A stretch of DNA of 64,000 nt from Mycobacterium yunnanensis (GCF_025823185.1 NZ_JACKVK010000013.1:181678-245677), one strand, 5' to 3'; counted from the stretch's first letter, positions 1-8,937 are shown. Numbers and translations are program-made. The notes: a model not told the origin generated them from the sequence alone.

Positions 1-2
1 CG

Positions 3-1247
3 CTGCTGCTGATCTTGGCGATGTTCGAGGGGTACTTCGGGTATTCGCTGCCCGACGATCTGCTCTCCGGGACCGGGTTGCGGGCGGCGTTCTCCTCGAT
101 CACGTTGGGGATGCCCCTGATTGGCACCTGGTTGCACTGGGCGCTCTTCGGTGGGGACTTCCCGGGGTCGATCATCATCCCGCGGCTCTACGCGCTGCAC
201 ATCCTGTTGATTCCGGGGATCATACTGGCGTTGATCGGGGTGCACCTGGCGATGGTGTGGTTCCAGAAGCACACTCAGTTCCCCGGTCCGGGCCGCACCG
301 AGCACAACGTGGTCGGCGTGCGGGTCATGCCGGTGTTCGCGGTCAAGTCCGGCGCCTTCTTCGCCATGACCGTCGGCATCCTCGGCCTCATGGGCGGTCT
401 TCTCCAGATCAACCCGATCTGGCAGCTCGGCCCGTACAAGCCCTCCCAGATCTCGGCCGGTTCACAGCCCGACTTCTACATGATGTGGACCGACGGCCTG
501 GCTCGTATGTGGCCGGCCTGGGAGATCTACCCCTTCGGCCACACCGTGCCCGCCGCGGTCGCCGTCGCCCTCATCATGGGGTTGGTCTTCATCTTGCTGA
601 CGATCTACCCGTTCCTGGAGAAGCGGTTCTCCAAGGACACCGCGCACCACAACCTGTTGCAGCGCCCCCGCGACGCCCCGGTGCGCACCGCGATCGGTGC
701 GATGGCCATCGCGCTGTACATCGTGCTGACGTTCGCCTGCATGAACGACATCATCGCGCTCAAGTTCCACGTGTCCTTGAACGCGACGACGTGGATCGGC
801 CGCATCGGGATGGTCGTGCTGCCCGCGATCGTGTACTACATCACCTACCGGTGGGCGATCAGCTTGCAGCGCAGTGACCGCGCCGTGCTCGAGCACGGCA
901 TCGAGACCGGCATCCTCAAGCGGCTGCCGCACGGTGCCTACGTCGAGTTGCACCAGCCGCTGGGGCCGGTCGACGAGCACGGCCACCCGATCCCGCTGGA
1001 GTACCAGGGCGCCCCGCTGCCCAAGAAGATGAACAAGCTGGGCTCTGCCGGCGCCCCGGGCACGGGTAGCTTCCTGTTCCCGGATCCCGAGGGTGAGCAG
1101 GCTGCGCTGGTTCAGGCCGCGCACGCCTCCGAACACCGGGCGATGCTGGCACTGAAGGAACGCCAGCTCGGCAACGGCAACGGTTCCAACGGTCACGCCT
1201 CCAACGGCCACAGTTCCAACGGCCACGGTTCCGACGGAGACCACTGA
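3..1247 (+). CDS. qcrB: Cytochrome bc1 complex cytochrome b subunit, 5' end missing
   Basis: Membrane cytochrome b of the menaquinol:cytochrome c reductase, which in mycobacteria forms a supercomplex with the aa3 oxidase. The reading frame is open to the left edge, so roughly the first quarter is missing; 414 residues remain. Visible are hydrophobic helices, a His-rich helix end (YALHILLIPG, GVHLAMVWF) and the GPYKPSQ region after the Qo-site helices. The last 25 residues are a low-complexity tail of repeated SNGH units, expected to be cytosolic. Neighbouring oxidase genes lie on the opposite strand downstream. Order and family match Rv2196. A strong hairpin terminator follows 24 bases after the stop. 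Confidence 0.96.
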   Translation: MLLILAMFEGYFGYSLPDDLLSGTGLRAAFSSITLGMPLIGTWLHWALFGGDFPGSIIIPRLYALHILLIPGIILALIGVHLAMVWFQKHTQFPGPGRTEHNVVGVRVMPVFAVKSGAFFAMTVGILGLMGGLLQINPIWQLGPYKPSQISAGSQPDFYMMWTDGLARMWPAWEIYPFGHTVPAAVAVALIMGLVFILLTIYPFLEKRFSKDTAHHNLLQRPRDAPVRTAIGAMAIALYIVLTFACMNDIIALKFHVSLNATTWIGRIGMVVLPAIVYYITYRWAISLQRSDRAVLEHGIETGILKRLPHGAYVELHQPLGPVDEHGHPIPLEYQGAPLPKKMNKLGSAGAPGTGSFLFPDPEGEQAALVQAAHASEHRAMLALKERQLGNGNGSNGHASNGHSSNGHGSDGDH

Positions 1248-1270
1248 CCGTCTGCTAGACGCGAACGACG

Positions 1271-1300
1271 CACCGCCCCCGACGACAGTCGGGGGCGGTG
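1271..1300 (+). terminator. Rho-independent-like hairpin after qcrB
   Basis: A perfect 13-bp stem (CACCGCCCCCGAC pairing with its complement) with loop GACA, starting 24 bases after the qcrB stop and followed by TTCGTCTGT. Its right arm is the left end of a tandem repeat that is copied about 150 bases later with a weaker stem. Confidence 0.85.
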
Positions 1301-1375
1301 TTCGTCTGTGGGACGGCCACACTCGTCGCCGAGCGTGTAGCTCGTGCACGCCGCACTCGCAGACCGCGTACAGAA
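1281..1375. repeat. Tandem repeat copy 1 (about 95 bp)
   Basis: First copy of a direct repeat that begins in the qcrB terminator loop and right arm and runs through a segment rich in GAGCGTG/GTGCACG words. It is nearly identical to 1431-1524; I see one G insertion and three substitutions. It lies in the 325-base gap between qcrB and the next gene. No credible gene is seen there: reading frames across it are GC-rich shadows that simply repeat the same peptide twice. Confidence 0.85.
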
Positions 1376-1430
1376 CACCACGCTCGTCACGCGGTGGGGC
1401 GCACGACGCCAACCCTCGCTCCCCCACCGC

Positions 1431-1524
1431 GACGACAGTCGGGGCGGTGTTCGTCTGTGGGACGGCCACATTCGTCGCCGAGCGTGTAGCTCGTGCACGC
1501 CGCACTCGCAGACTGCGTACGGAA
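1431..1524. repeat. Tandem repeat copy 2 (about 94 bp)
   Basis: Second copy of the repeat at 1281-1375, offset by 149-150 bases. The hairpin at its left end is degenerate: the left arm reads CCCCACCGCGAC against a right arm GTCGGGGCGGTG, so terminator strength is lower than in copy 1. Function is unknown; it may be a duplicated terminator or a member of an interspersed repeat family. Confidence 0.83.
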
Positions 1525-1572
1525 ACCCACCCTCGACCCTGGGCCCCACTCCCCTACCCCGGGTGCCTGGTG

Positions 1573-2229
1573 CTAGGCGGCAGATTCGAGCACGCCGTGA
1601 AGCTGGCGCAGGAAGATCCACGGCACGGCGATCATGCCCACCGTGATGAGGCCGGCGACGGCGTACACGCTCCAGGACGCCGTGTCGTGATCGGTGGCCA
1701 TCAGATAGGTGGCCACGCCGATTGCCGTTGCAGCGGCGCCCATCAAGGCCGCGAGCGAGGCGGTGCAACGCAACCAGATCTGCTCGACGGCCGCGGTCGG
1801 GAAGCCCACTCGGTGCCCGGCCGGCGGCGTCGAGTACCGCCGCAGCACCGGAGCGCCGAAGGGCTGCAACCGCTGAGCCACCGACGGGGTCTCCCGGGAC
1901 GTGGCCTCCCCGGACCCCTCGGTACGCGACGGAATGCTCACCGCCGACTGTCGAGCCTTGAGCAGCAACGGAATTGCGCCGACGATCACCAGTGCCGACA
2001 CCCCGATGACGGCGTACAGCAGCCAGGGTGTGTCCGACTTCTCGGCACCGCCGGTGTGGGCGCTGGCCAAGTCGACGAGTGCGACGACGGCCGCCACCGC
2101 GGCCCCCAGCGCCGCCAACCAGAGCGCGACGGCCGCGACCACCAGGAGGCGGTCGGTGCGGTCGGGCGTGCCAGGACGCGGACGCACGTGCGAGGACCCC
2201 GCCGCTCCATTGTCGATGTCAGTAGTCAT
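1573..2229 (-). CDS. Conserved mycobacterial membrane protein (Rv2197c-like)
   Basis: 218-residue protein of unknown function. After a polar N-terminus (about 25 residues, ending PDRTDR) come four hydrophobic segments: two before and two after a central polar region of about 60 residues. No enzymatic motif is visible. The ATG shares one base with the stop codon of the upstream mmpS3, so the two are probably translationally coupled in one transcript. Position between qcrB and mmpS3 matches Rv2197c. The N-terminus and central loop are probably cytosolic, but topology is inferred only from hydrophobicity. Confidence 0.85.
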   Translation of the reverse strand: MTTDIDNGAAGSSHVRPRPGTPDRTDRLLVVAAVALWLAALGAAVAAVVALVDLASAHTGGAEKSDTPWLLYAVIGVSALVIVGAIPLLLKARQSAVSIPSRTEGSGEATSRETPSVAQRLQPFGAPVLRRYSTPPAGHRVGFPTAAVEQIWLRCTASLAALMGAAATAIGVATYLMATDHDTASWSVYAVAGLITVGMIAVPWIFLRQLHGVLESAA

Positions 2230-3074
2230 CAGCAGCTCGTCTGCCAATCGTTGTTCTGTTGGGACGCGATGGTCTGCCCGTCGCTCGTGGTGATCTGACA
2301 GTTCAGCTTGCTCAACCGCAGCAGGCTCGACGCCTGCACCGAGCCGAATTCCGACATCGAGATCGGCGTGACCGTCAGCGACCACGGGATGTAGACGTTC
2401 TGCTGGGTGCGCTGGCGACCGGAGGCGTCGGTGTAGGTCACCGAGATGCGGTCCAGCGGCGCCTTGGTACCCGTCACGGTGTAGGTGATGAAACGCGGGC
2501 CCGCCGGTGCGGCGGAGGTCGCCGGCGGCGGTGCCGTCTCGGCCGGCGGCGCGGGCGGCGGCGCTTCGGCCGCGGGCGGCGGCGGTGGCGGCGGCTCCTG
2601 GGTGACGGTGATCGTCTCCGGGGGCGGCGGCGGGGGTTCTTCGGTGGTGGTCGGCGGTGGGGGCGGCGGCGGTGGTGGCGTCGTGGTGGTGATCTCGTCT
2701 TGTACCGGCGGCACCGTCGTCGTGGTGCTCGTGTCGGGGGTGGCGAGCGTTTCGCTGTCGGTGCGCGTCACCAGGACGGCGACGGAGACCACCAGCGAGA
2801 TCGCCGCGACGATGGCGACCACCCCGACCACCCACGGCCAGCGCGGTGGGGTGGAGTCGTCGAGTTCGGACTTCGCGGAATAGTCGTCGTAGTCGTACAG
2901 GGCGGAATCCGCCGGCACGTACGGTGCGCTGGTGAACTGTTCGGACTCCGGGGCGGAGTACGCCCGGGAGTAGATCTCGGTTTCGCCGGTCTTCGGCGAA
3001 TCCCGATCCGGTTCGTCCGGCCCCAGTGACTTCGATCCTGGAGAATCCGGCTCTGGGGGATTCGGCCCGCTCAT
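2229..3074 (-). CDS. mmpS3: MmpS3-like membrane protein with proline-rich stalk
   Basis: 281-residue bitopic membrane protein of the MmpS family. A polar cytosolic N-terminus (1-80) is followed by one transmembrane helix (about 81-103, WVVGVVAIVAAISLVVSVAV). A Thr/Pro-rich extracytoplasmic stalk with runs of 6-9 prolines (about 110-190) leads to the C-terminal MmpS domain (about 195-281) with two cysteines. The stalk makes it longer than MmpS proteins paired with MmpL, and no mmpL is adjacent, as for Rv2198c. A plausible Shine-Dalgarno AAAAGGA precedes the ATG. Function is unproven; a cell-envelope role is inferred. Confidence 0.92.
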   Translation of the reverse strand: MSGPNPPEPDSPGSKSLGPDEPDRDSPKTGETEIYSRAYSAPESEQFTSAPYVPADSALYDYDDYSAKSELDDSTPPRWPWVVGVVAIVAAISLVVSVAVLVTRTDSETLATPDTSTTTTVPPVQDEITTTTPPPPPPPPPTTTEEPPPPPPETITVTQEPPPPPPPAAEAPPPAPPAETAPPPATSAAPAGPRFITYTVTGTKAPLDRISVTYTDASGRQRTQQNVYIPWSLTVTPISMSEFGSVQASSLLRLSKLNCQITTSDGQTIASQQNNDWQTSC

Positions 3075-3238
3075 CTACGCCTGTCCTTTTCGACTGCCCG
3101 AGTGGCGCGACGTCAGCGTCGGGGTCGTGACTGGTGGTCGTGCCTCGGCAACCTTACCGAACACGACACCCGGACGACCGCGGTGGCGCGACCCACGGAC
3201 CAACTAGGCCCTCTATCGTGACCTTGAGTTCGTCGGGA

Positions 3239-3658
3239 TCAGTGCTTCTCGGGACCGGTGTAGTACTCGAACACCAGACCCGCGGCCGACGCCAGCACCA
3301 TGCACACGCCGGCGACGATCATCCATGGCAACCACAGGGCGATCGACACGGCGGTCACCGACGCCGACAGCGCGATCAGCAAGGGCCACCAGCTGCTGGG
3401 GCTGTAGAAGCCCAACTCGCCTGCGCCGTCGGAGATCTCGGCGTCTTCGTAGTCCTCGGGCCGGGTGTCGAGGCGCCGGGCGACGAACCGGAAGAAGGTG
3501 CCGATGATGAGCGACAGCCCGGTGGTCAGGACGAGCGCCGTGGTGCCCGCCCATTCGATGCCGCCGTTGGCGTAGATCCCGGTCAGGACGCCGTAGCCGA
3601 CGGCGCAGACGGCGAAGAACGCGGTGAGGAACTCGAACAGTCTCGCTTCGATGTGCAT
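3239..3658 (-). CDS. ctaF: Cytochrome c oxidase subunit IV
   Basis: 139-residue actinobacterial subunit IV of the aa3-type cytochrome c oxidase (family of Rv2199c). Two hydrophobic hairpins are visible, at about residues 8-28 and 37-58 and again at 90-135, separated by an acidic linker (TRPEDYEDAE). It starts 12 bases after the ctaC stop on the same strand, so the two form an operon. The 164 bases between this gene and mmpS3 contain no gene I can recognise and probably carry the mmpS3 promoter. Confidence 0.95.
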   Translation of the reverse strand: MHIEARLFEFLTAFFAVCAVGYGVLTGIYANGGIEWAGTTALVLTTGLSLIIGTFFRFVARRLDTRPEDYEDAEISDGAGELGFYSPSSWWPLLIALSASVTAVSIALWLPWMIVAGVCMVLASAAGLVFEYYTGPEKH

Positions 3659-3670
3659 GAGTCGTCGTCC

Positions 3671-4702
3671 CTACTTGCTCGCCATCGGAACCTGCTCGCC
3701 GCGGCGCGACTCGAACGGGTGCGTCGTGACCGCCAGCTCGGGCAGCCCCACCGCTCCGAGCGCGTCGGCGTTGGTTCCGTTGGGGTGGTCGATGCGGTAC
3801 TGCAGGTAGGCCTTGAACACGTTGGGCTCCACGACGCGCACCTCGAAGTTCATCATCGAGTGGTACGTGCCGCACATCTCGGTGCAGCGACCGACGAACG
3901 CGCCGGTCTCCTGGATCTCGCTGACCTGGAAGACGTTGTCGGAGTTGTTGGCCTTCGGATCCGGCATCACGTCGCGCTTGAAGAGGAACTCCGGCACCCA
4001 GAAGCCGTGGATCACGTCGGCCGAGGCGATCTGGAACTCGATGCGCTTGCCCTTGGGCAGCACCAGGATTGGAATCTCGTTGCTGGTACCCGTCGTCTCG
4101 ACCTTGTCGAAGTTCAGGTACGTGCGGTCCTCGGGGTTGAGCCCCTTGATCGGGCCGACGAGTTCCTCGCCGTGCTCGTCGACGCCCTCGGGCTTGGACA
4201 CCATGGCGGCCTTGCGCTGGGCGTCGGCGCCGTCGAAGTTCAGCGTGCCGTCCTTGAAGGCGATCTTCTGGTAACCGAACTTCCAGTTCCACTGGAAGGC
4301 GGTGACGTCGATGACGACCTCGGGGTTGGGATCCTTGTGCAGCATCTTCTCCTGCACCACCACGGTGAAGTAGAAGAGCACCGAGATGATGAGGAACGGC
4401 ACGACGGTCAAGACGAGCTCGAGCGGCATGTTGTAGCCGAACTGGCGGGGCAGGTCGGTGTCGGTCTTCTTCTTGCGGTGGAACACGCTCGTCCAGAACA
4501 GCATCACGTAGACGATGGCGCCGACGACCAGCGCTGCGATGACGCAGGCGATCCACAGCTCTCGGTTGACCTTGGCTTCGGGCGTGATGCCGTTGGGCCA
4601 GCCGAGGCCAAGTGCCTCAGACCAGCTGCAGCCGCTGAGCAGGAGCGAAGTCCCACCGAGAACTACCGACAACGCCACCAACCGGAACCAGCGTGCGGTC
4701 AC
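3671..4702 (-). CDS. ctaC: Cytochrome c oxidase subunit II
   Basis: 343-residue subunit II, which receives electrons from cytochrome c through the CuA centre. A lipoprotein-type signal peptide ends at LLLSGC. Two membrane helices follow (about 50-70 and 95-120). The C-terminal cupredoxin domain carries the CuA motif C-x3-C-x3-H-x2-M (GRCTEMCGTYHSMM) plus an upstream His (DVIHGFWVPEF). The GTG start is supported by TAGGAGG about 8 bases upstream. It heads the ctaC-ctaF operon and is divergent from asnB, as in Rv2200c/Rv2201. Confidence 0.97.
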   Translation of the reverse strand: MTARWFRLVALSVVLGGTSLLLSGCSWSEALGLGWPNGITPEAKVNRELWIACVIAALVVGAIVYVMLFWTSVFHRKKKTDTDLPRQFGYNMPLELVLTVVPFLIISVLFYFTVVVQEKMLHKDPNPEVVIDVTAFQWNWKFGYQKIAFKDGTLNFDGADAQRKAAMVSKPEGVDEHGEELVGPIKGLNPEDRTYLNFDKVETTGTSNEIPILVLPKGKRIEFQIASADVIHGFWVPEFLFKRDVMPDPKANNSDNVFQVSEIQETGAFVGRCTEMCGTYHSMMNFEVRVVEPNVFKAYLQYRIDHPNGTNADALGAVGLPELAVTTHPFESRRGEQVPMASK

Positions 4703-4793
4703 GTCGGTGCCTCCTAGAAGATGGGTGAAACCAGGCGAATACTACGCAGCGTAGACCACGCCTGGCGGCTCGAGCGAAGCGACCGGGGTGTCG

Positions 4794-4823
4794 GTTCCGT
4801 GACCCTTGGGGATTCGGCATACT
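4794..4823 (+). promoter_or_regulatory. Predicted leaderless promoter of asnB
   Basis: A CATACT -10 box (4818-4823) lies six bases before the ATG at 4830, with GTTCCG (4794-4799) about 18 bases upstream as a possible -35. There is no Shine-Dalgarno, so transcription probably starts at or beside the start codon. Confidence 0.5.
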
Positions 4824-4829
4824 GACGCG

Positions 4830-6773
4830 ATGTGCGGACTGCTGGCCTATCTACGCAACCCGTCCGCAGACCCGGCTTCCGGGCTGGTCGACGCGGTGTC
4901 GGGGGCCACTCACCTGATGCGTCACCGCGGGCCCGACGAGCCGGGTACCTGGGCTGACGACGCGTCCGATCCCACCGTGGTGCTGGGCTTCAACCGGCTG
5001 TCGATCATCGACATCGCCCACAGCCATCAACCGTTGAGCTGGGGTCCGCCCGAGCAGCCCGGCCGCTACCGGCTGGTGTTCAACGGCGAGATCTACAACT
5101 ACCTCGAGTTGCGGGAGAAGTTGCGCACCGAGCACGGCGCCGAGTTCGCCACCGACGGTGACGGCGAGGCGATCATCGCGGCCTATCACCACTGGGGCAC
5201 CGAGGCCCTGACCCGGTTGCGGGGCATGTTCGCCTTCGCGCTGTGGGACGCCCTCGACGGCGTGCTGTTCTGTGCGCGCGATCCGTTCGGCATCAAGCCG
5301 CTGTTCATGGCCACGGCAGCCGGCGGCACCGTCGTCGGCAGCGAGAAGAAATCGCTGCTGGACCTCGCCCCGGTCGCGGGTGTCGACCTCGGCGTCGACG
5401 AGCGGGCCGTGCAGCACTACACGGTGCTGCAGTACGTGCCCGAGCCCGAGACGTTGCACCGCGGCGTGCGCCGGCTGGAATCGGGCAGTTACGCCCGCAT
5501 CCGTCCGGGCCACGAGCCGGAGGTGACGCGCTACTTCACGCCCCGGTTCTCGGCGGTGCCGTTCGTCGCGGGCGCGGAGAAGAGCCGCTACGACGAGATC
5601 ACCGCGGTCCTGGAGGACTCGGTGGCCAAGCACATGCGCGCCGACGTCACGGTGGGTGCGTTCCTCTCCGGCGGCATCGACTCGACGGCCATCGCGGCGC
5701 TGGCGATGCGGCACAACCCCCGCTTGATCACCTTCACCACCGGGTTCGAGCGGGAGGGCTTCTCGGAGATCGACGTGGCCGTGGCCTCGGCCGAGGCGAT
5801 CGGCGCCCGCCACGTCGCCAAGGTGGTCAGCCAGGCCGAATTCGTGGCCGCGTTGCCCGAGATCGTCTGGTATCTCGACGAGCCGGTCGCCGATCCCGCC
5901 CTGGTGCCGCTGTTCTTCATCGCGCGCGAGGCCCGCAAGCACGTCAAGGTGGTGCTCTCCGGGGAGGGCGCCGACGAGTTGTTCGGCGGGTACACCATCT
6001 ATCGGGAACCTTTGTCGCTCAAGGCCTTCGACTACGTGCCCGGCCGGCTGCGCCGCACCCTGGGCCGCGCGTCGCGACCGTTGCCCGAGGGCGTGCGCGG
6101 CAAGAGCCTGCTGCACCGGGGGTCGTTGACGCTCGAGGAGCGGTACTACGGCAACGCCAGGAGTTTCTCCGACGACCAGCTGCGGGCGGTGCTGCCGGGG
6201 TTCCGGCCGGAGTGGACGCACACCGACGTGACCGCTGCCGTGTACGACGAGTCGCGGGGCTGGGACCCGGTGGCCCGGATGCAGCACGTCGACCTGTTCA
6301 CGTGGTTGCGCGGCGACATCCTGGTCAAGGCCGACAAGATGACGATGGCCAACTCGCTGGAACTGAGGGTGCCGTTCCTGGATCCCGAGGTGTTCGCGGT
6401 GGCCTCGCGCCTGCCGTTCGACCAGAAGATCACCAGGACCACCACGAAGTACGCGTTGCGCCGGGCGCTGGAACCGATCGTGCCCGCCCACGTTCTGAAC
6501 CGCGCGAAGCTCGGCTTCCCGGTGCCCATCCGGCACTGGTTGCGCTCGGGTGAGCTACTCGAGTGGGCACACGAGACGCTCGCGTCGTCCCAGACCGCTG
6601 ACTTGGTCGACAAGGGCGCGGTGGCTCGCATGCTCGACGAGCACCGGACCGGCGCCGCCGATCACAGCCGTCGGCTGTGGACGGTGTTGATCTTCATGCT
6701 GTGGCACGCGATCTTCGTCGAACGCAGCGTGGTGCCTGAGATCGCCGAACCGACGTATCCGGTGCAGCTGTAG
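4830..6773 (+). CDS. asnB: Asparagine synthetase (glutamine-hydrolysing)
   Basis: 647-residue cytosolic enzyme converting aspartate, glutamine and ATP to asparagine. The start was set so that Cys2 (MCGLLAYL) becomes the N-terminal nucleophile of the glutaminase domain (about 1-210; RHRGPD and FNGEIYNY visible). The synthetase domain carries the PP-loop SGGIDST near residue 284 and SGEGADELFGGY. Length matches Rv2201. It is convergent with adoK, with only four bases between the stops. Confidence 0.97.
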   Translation: MCGLLAYLRNPSADPASGLVDAVSGATHLMRHRGPDEPGTWADDASDPTVVLGFNRLSIIDIAHSHQPLSWGPPEQPGRYRLVFNGEIYNYLELREKLRTEHGAEFATDGDGEAIIAAYHHWGTEALTRLRGMFAFALWDALDGVLFCARDPFGIKPLFMATAAGGTVVGSEKKSLLDLAPVAGVDLGVDERAVQHYTVLQYVPEPETLHRGVRRLESGSYARIRPGHEPEVTRYFTPRFSAVPFVAGAEKSRYDEITAVLEDSVAKHMRADVTVGAFLSGGIDSTAIAALAMRHNPRLITFTTGFEREGFSEIDVAVASAEAIGARHVAKVVSQAEFVAALPEIVWYLDEPVADPALVPLFFIAREARKHVKVVLSGEGADELFGGYTIYREPLSLKAFDYVPGRLRRTLGRASRPLPEGVRGKSLLHRGSLTLEERYYGNARSFSDDQLRAVLPGFRPEWTHTDVTAAVYDESRGWDPVARMQHVDLFTWLRGDILVKADKMTMANSLELRVPFLDPEVFAVASRLPFDQKITRTTTKYALRRALEPIVPAHVLNRAKLGFPVPIRHWLRSGELLEWAHETLASSQTADLVDKGAVARMLDEHRTGAADHSRRLWTVLIFMLWHAIFVERSVVPEIAEPTYPVQL

Positions 6774-6777
6774 GCCG

Positions 6778-7752
6778 TCAGGCCAGCGTCGCGCCGATTT
6801 CTTGGCCAGCTTCGGCGCCGTAGGCGGCCGACAGTCGCTCGATTGCCGCGTCGCGGTCCCAGGTCCACTCCTGCGGCCCGGTCGCCTCGAGCACGAGCAC
6901 CGCGACCAGCGAGGCCAACTGGGCCGACCGTTCGAGGCTGAGCCCGGCGGCACGGCCGGTGAGGAAGCCGGCACGGAACGCGTCGCCGATGCCCGTCGGG
7001 TCGGCCTGATGGGTTTCGGGCACCACGTCCACGTGGACGGAGGTACCGTCCGCCGACACCAGGTCGACGCCCTTGGGTCCGAGCGTGGTCACGCGCAGGC
7101 CGATCTGGTTCATCACCTCGGCCTCGCTCCAGCCCGACTTCTGCAGCAGCAGGTCCCACTCGTAGTCGTTGGTGAACAGGTAGGCCGCACCGTCGATGAG
7201 CTTGCGGATCTCCTCACCGGAGAGGCGGGCGAGCTGCTGGGACGGGTCGGCCGCGAAGGGCAGGCCCAGCGTGCGGCACTCCTCGGTGTGCAGGAACATC
7301 GCCTCGGGATCGTTGGCCCCGACGATGACGAGGTCGACCGAGTCGGCCTTCTCCGCGACGGCGGCGAGGGAGATGTTGCGGGACTCCGACATGGCACCCG
7401 GGTAGAACGACGCGATCTGGGCCATGTCCTGGTCGGTGGTGCAGACGAAACGGGCGGTGTAGGCGTTCTCCGAGATCAGCACGTTGGAGCAGTCGACGCC
7501 GTGCTCGTCGAGCCAGCTGCGGTACTCCTCGAAGTCCTTGCCGGCCGCGCCGACGAGCGCCACGTCGCCGCCGAGGACACCGATCGCGAAGGCCATGTTG
7601 CCTGCCACGCCGCCGCGGTGCAGGACGAGGTCGTCGACCAGGAAGCTCAGCGACACCTTCTGAAGGTGCTCGGGCAACAGCTGCTCGGAGAACTTGCCGG
7701 GGAACTTCATCAGATGGTCGGTCGCAATGGATCCGGTCACCACAATCGTCAC
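6778..7752 (-). CDS. adoK: Adenosine kinase
   Basis: 324-residue PfkB/ribokinase-fold enzyme phosphorylating adenosine to AMP; the mycobacterial type is ribokinase-like rather than like eukaryotic adenosine kinase. The GTG start gives VTIVVTGSIATDHLM, the known N-terminus of the family, and is preceded by GAAGGG. Motifs seen are HRGGVAGNMAFA (substrate loop) and the anion-hole/catalytic-base signature DPTGIGDAFRAGF. A TAGTCT box at 7788-7793 could be its -10. Equivalent to Rv2202c. Confidence 0.95.
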   Translation of the reverse strand: MTIVVTGSIATDHLMKFPGKFSEQLLPEHLQKVSLSFLVDDLVLHRGGVAGNMAFAIGVLGGDVALVGAAGKDFEEYRSWLDEHGVDCSNVLISENAYTARFVCTTDQDMAQIASFYPGAMSESRNISLAAVAEKADSVDLVIVGANDPEAMFLHTEECRTLGLPFAADPSQQLARLSGEEIRKLIDGAAYLFTNDYEWDLLLQKSGWSEAEVMNQIGLRVTTLGPKGVDLVSADGTSVHVDVVPETHQADPTGIGDAFRAGFLTGRAAGLSLERSAQLASLVAVLVLEATGPQEWTWDRDAAIERLSAAYGAEAGQEIGATLA

Positions 7753-7827
7753 GAAGCGTTGCCCTTCAGTTGGTTGCACGCGCTGCCAAGACTAAACAGC
7801 AGGTCGGTGCGCTAGCCTAACAACGTC

Positions 7828-8475
7828 ATGGCCGGCCCCATCCCGTACCCCGAGTCCCCGTACCCGGAATCGACGCCCCGTCAACCGTATCCGCCCGCAG
7901 GGATGCAGCCCCCTGGCCTGCCGTTCTATCCGGGTGCCGTGCCCGCGGCGTACCCGGGGACGTTGCCCCCGCCGGTGAACTACCCGTCGCCGCGACGGCG
8001 GGGACGGCTGGTGCTGATCGCGGTGTTGACACTGGCTCTCATCGCGGCGATCGTCGTCACCGTCGTACTGGTCCGCGGGCGCACGGGCGACGACCAGGTG
8101 ACGGTGACCGATTCCTCCGCCTCGGCAGCGATCCAGGGGTTCTTGGACGCGCTGACCAACGGGGACGACGAGACCGTGGCCCGCAACAATTCGTGCGGGT
8201 TCTTCGACGCGGTGACCGATCGCCGCTCCGACATGACCCTGGCCAATCTGACCAGCGACGCGTTTCGGCGGCAGTACGCCTCGGTGAAGGTGGCGTCGAT
8301 CGACAAGATCGTGACGTGGTCGCCGACGCAGGCTCAGGTGCTGTTCACGATGCGCGCTACACCGGCCGGCCGCGGCCAGGGCGAGGTGGAACGCCAAGGC
8401 ATCGCTCAGCTGTTGATCCAGGACCGGAACATCCTGGTGTGTTCGTACTTGCCCCGCAACGCCGGCCAGTTCTGA
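7828..8475 (+). CDS. Conserved membrane protein (Rv2203-like)
   Basis: 215-residue protein of unknown function. Residues 1-55 are Pro/Tyr-rich (PYPESPYPES and similar), followed by a basic patch (SPRRRGR) and one transmembrane helix (about 60-83). The extracytoplasmic domain (about 90-215) resembles the small alpha/beta domains attached to mycobacterial single-pass proteins (SAAIQGFLDALTNGDDETV), with two cysteines. It is divergent from adoK. A TAGCCT box ends about ten bases before the ATG, so leaderless transcription is possible. Confidence 0.85.
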   Translation: MAGPIPYPESPYPESTPRQPYPPAGMQPPGLPFYPGAVPAAYPGTLPPPVNYPSPRRRGRLVLIAVLTLALIAAIVVTVVLVRGRTGDDQVTVTDSSASAAIQGFLDALTNGDDETVARNNSCGFFDAVTDRRSDMTLANLTSDAFRRQYASVKVASIDKIVTWSPTQAQVLFTMRATPAGRGQGEVERQGIAQLLIQDRNILVCSYLPRNAGQF

Positions 8476-8496
8476 CCGGCGTCGCGCGGCCGCGAC

Positions 8497-8862
8497 TCAG
8501 TTGAAGGAGTCTCCGCAGGCGCAGGATCCGCCGGCGTTCGGGTTGTCGATGGTGAAGCCCGTCTTCTCGATGCTGTCGACGAAGTCGATCGTCGCGCCCT
8601 GCAGGTACGGCGCACTCATCCGGTCGACGGTCAGCGTGACGCCCCCGAAGTCGACGTTCAGATCGCCGTCGAGCGAGCGATCGTCGAATGCCAACTCGTA
8701 GCGCAGACCCGCACACCCGCCGGGCTGGACGGCGATGCGGAGATTCAGGTCGTCACGGCCTTCCTGATCCAGCAGGGACTTGGCCTTTGCCGCGGCCGCG
8801 TCGGTGAGGATCGCGCCGTGGGCGGCGGTGGTAGTCGTGGTCGACTCGTCCTGAACAGTCAT
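8497..8862 (-). CDS. A-type Fe-S carrier / HesB-IscA family (ErpA-like)
   Basis: 121-residue iron-sulfur cluster carrier. The three family cysteines are present: one in GGCAGLRY (about residue 50) and two in the C-terminal CACGDSF. The first 15 residues are Thr-rich and variable. The ATG is preceded by AGGGAGTAGGA. It matches Rv2204c by position and length. It presumably hands [4Fe-4S] clusters to apo-enzymes; lipA, about 20 kb away, is one plausible client (inference). Confidence 0.94.
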   Translation of the reverse strand: MTVQDESTTTTTAAHGAILTDAAAAKAKSLLDQEGRDDLNLRIAVQPGGCAGLRYELAFDDRSLDGDLNVDFGGVTLTVDRMSAPYLQGATIDFVDSIEKTGFTIDNPNAGGSCACGDSFN

Positions 8863-8937
8863 TCCTACTCCCTAGTGCCAATCTTCATCGAGGAGATTGT
8901 CATGCGTCGGATATCTCAACGGTACCTTGCCGGAGCG

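Noticed and set aside
462..1505. Long minus-strand open frame antisense to qcrB running through the tandem repeat
   Set aside because: It is a GC-driven shadow of qcrB; its C-rich repeated peptide comes from the DNA repeat, and it has no start signal or family resemblance.
3134..4717. 527-codon plus-strand frame opposite ctaF and ctaC
   Set aside because: The opposite frames encode clear cytochrome oxidase subunits with CuA motif; this frame is His/Arg/Glu-rich and protein-unlike.
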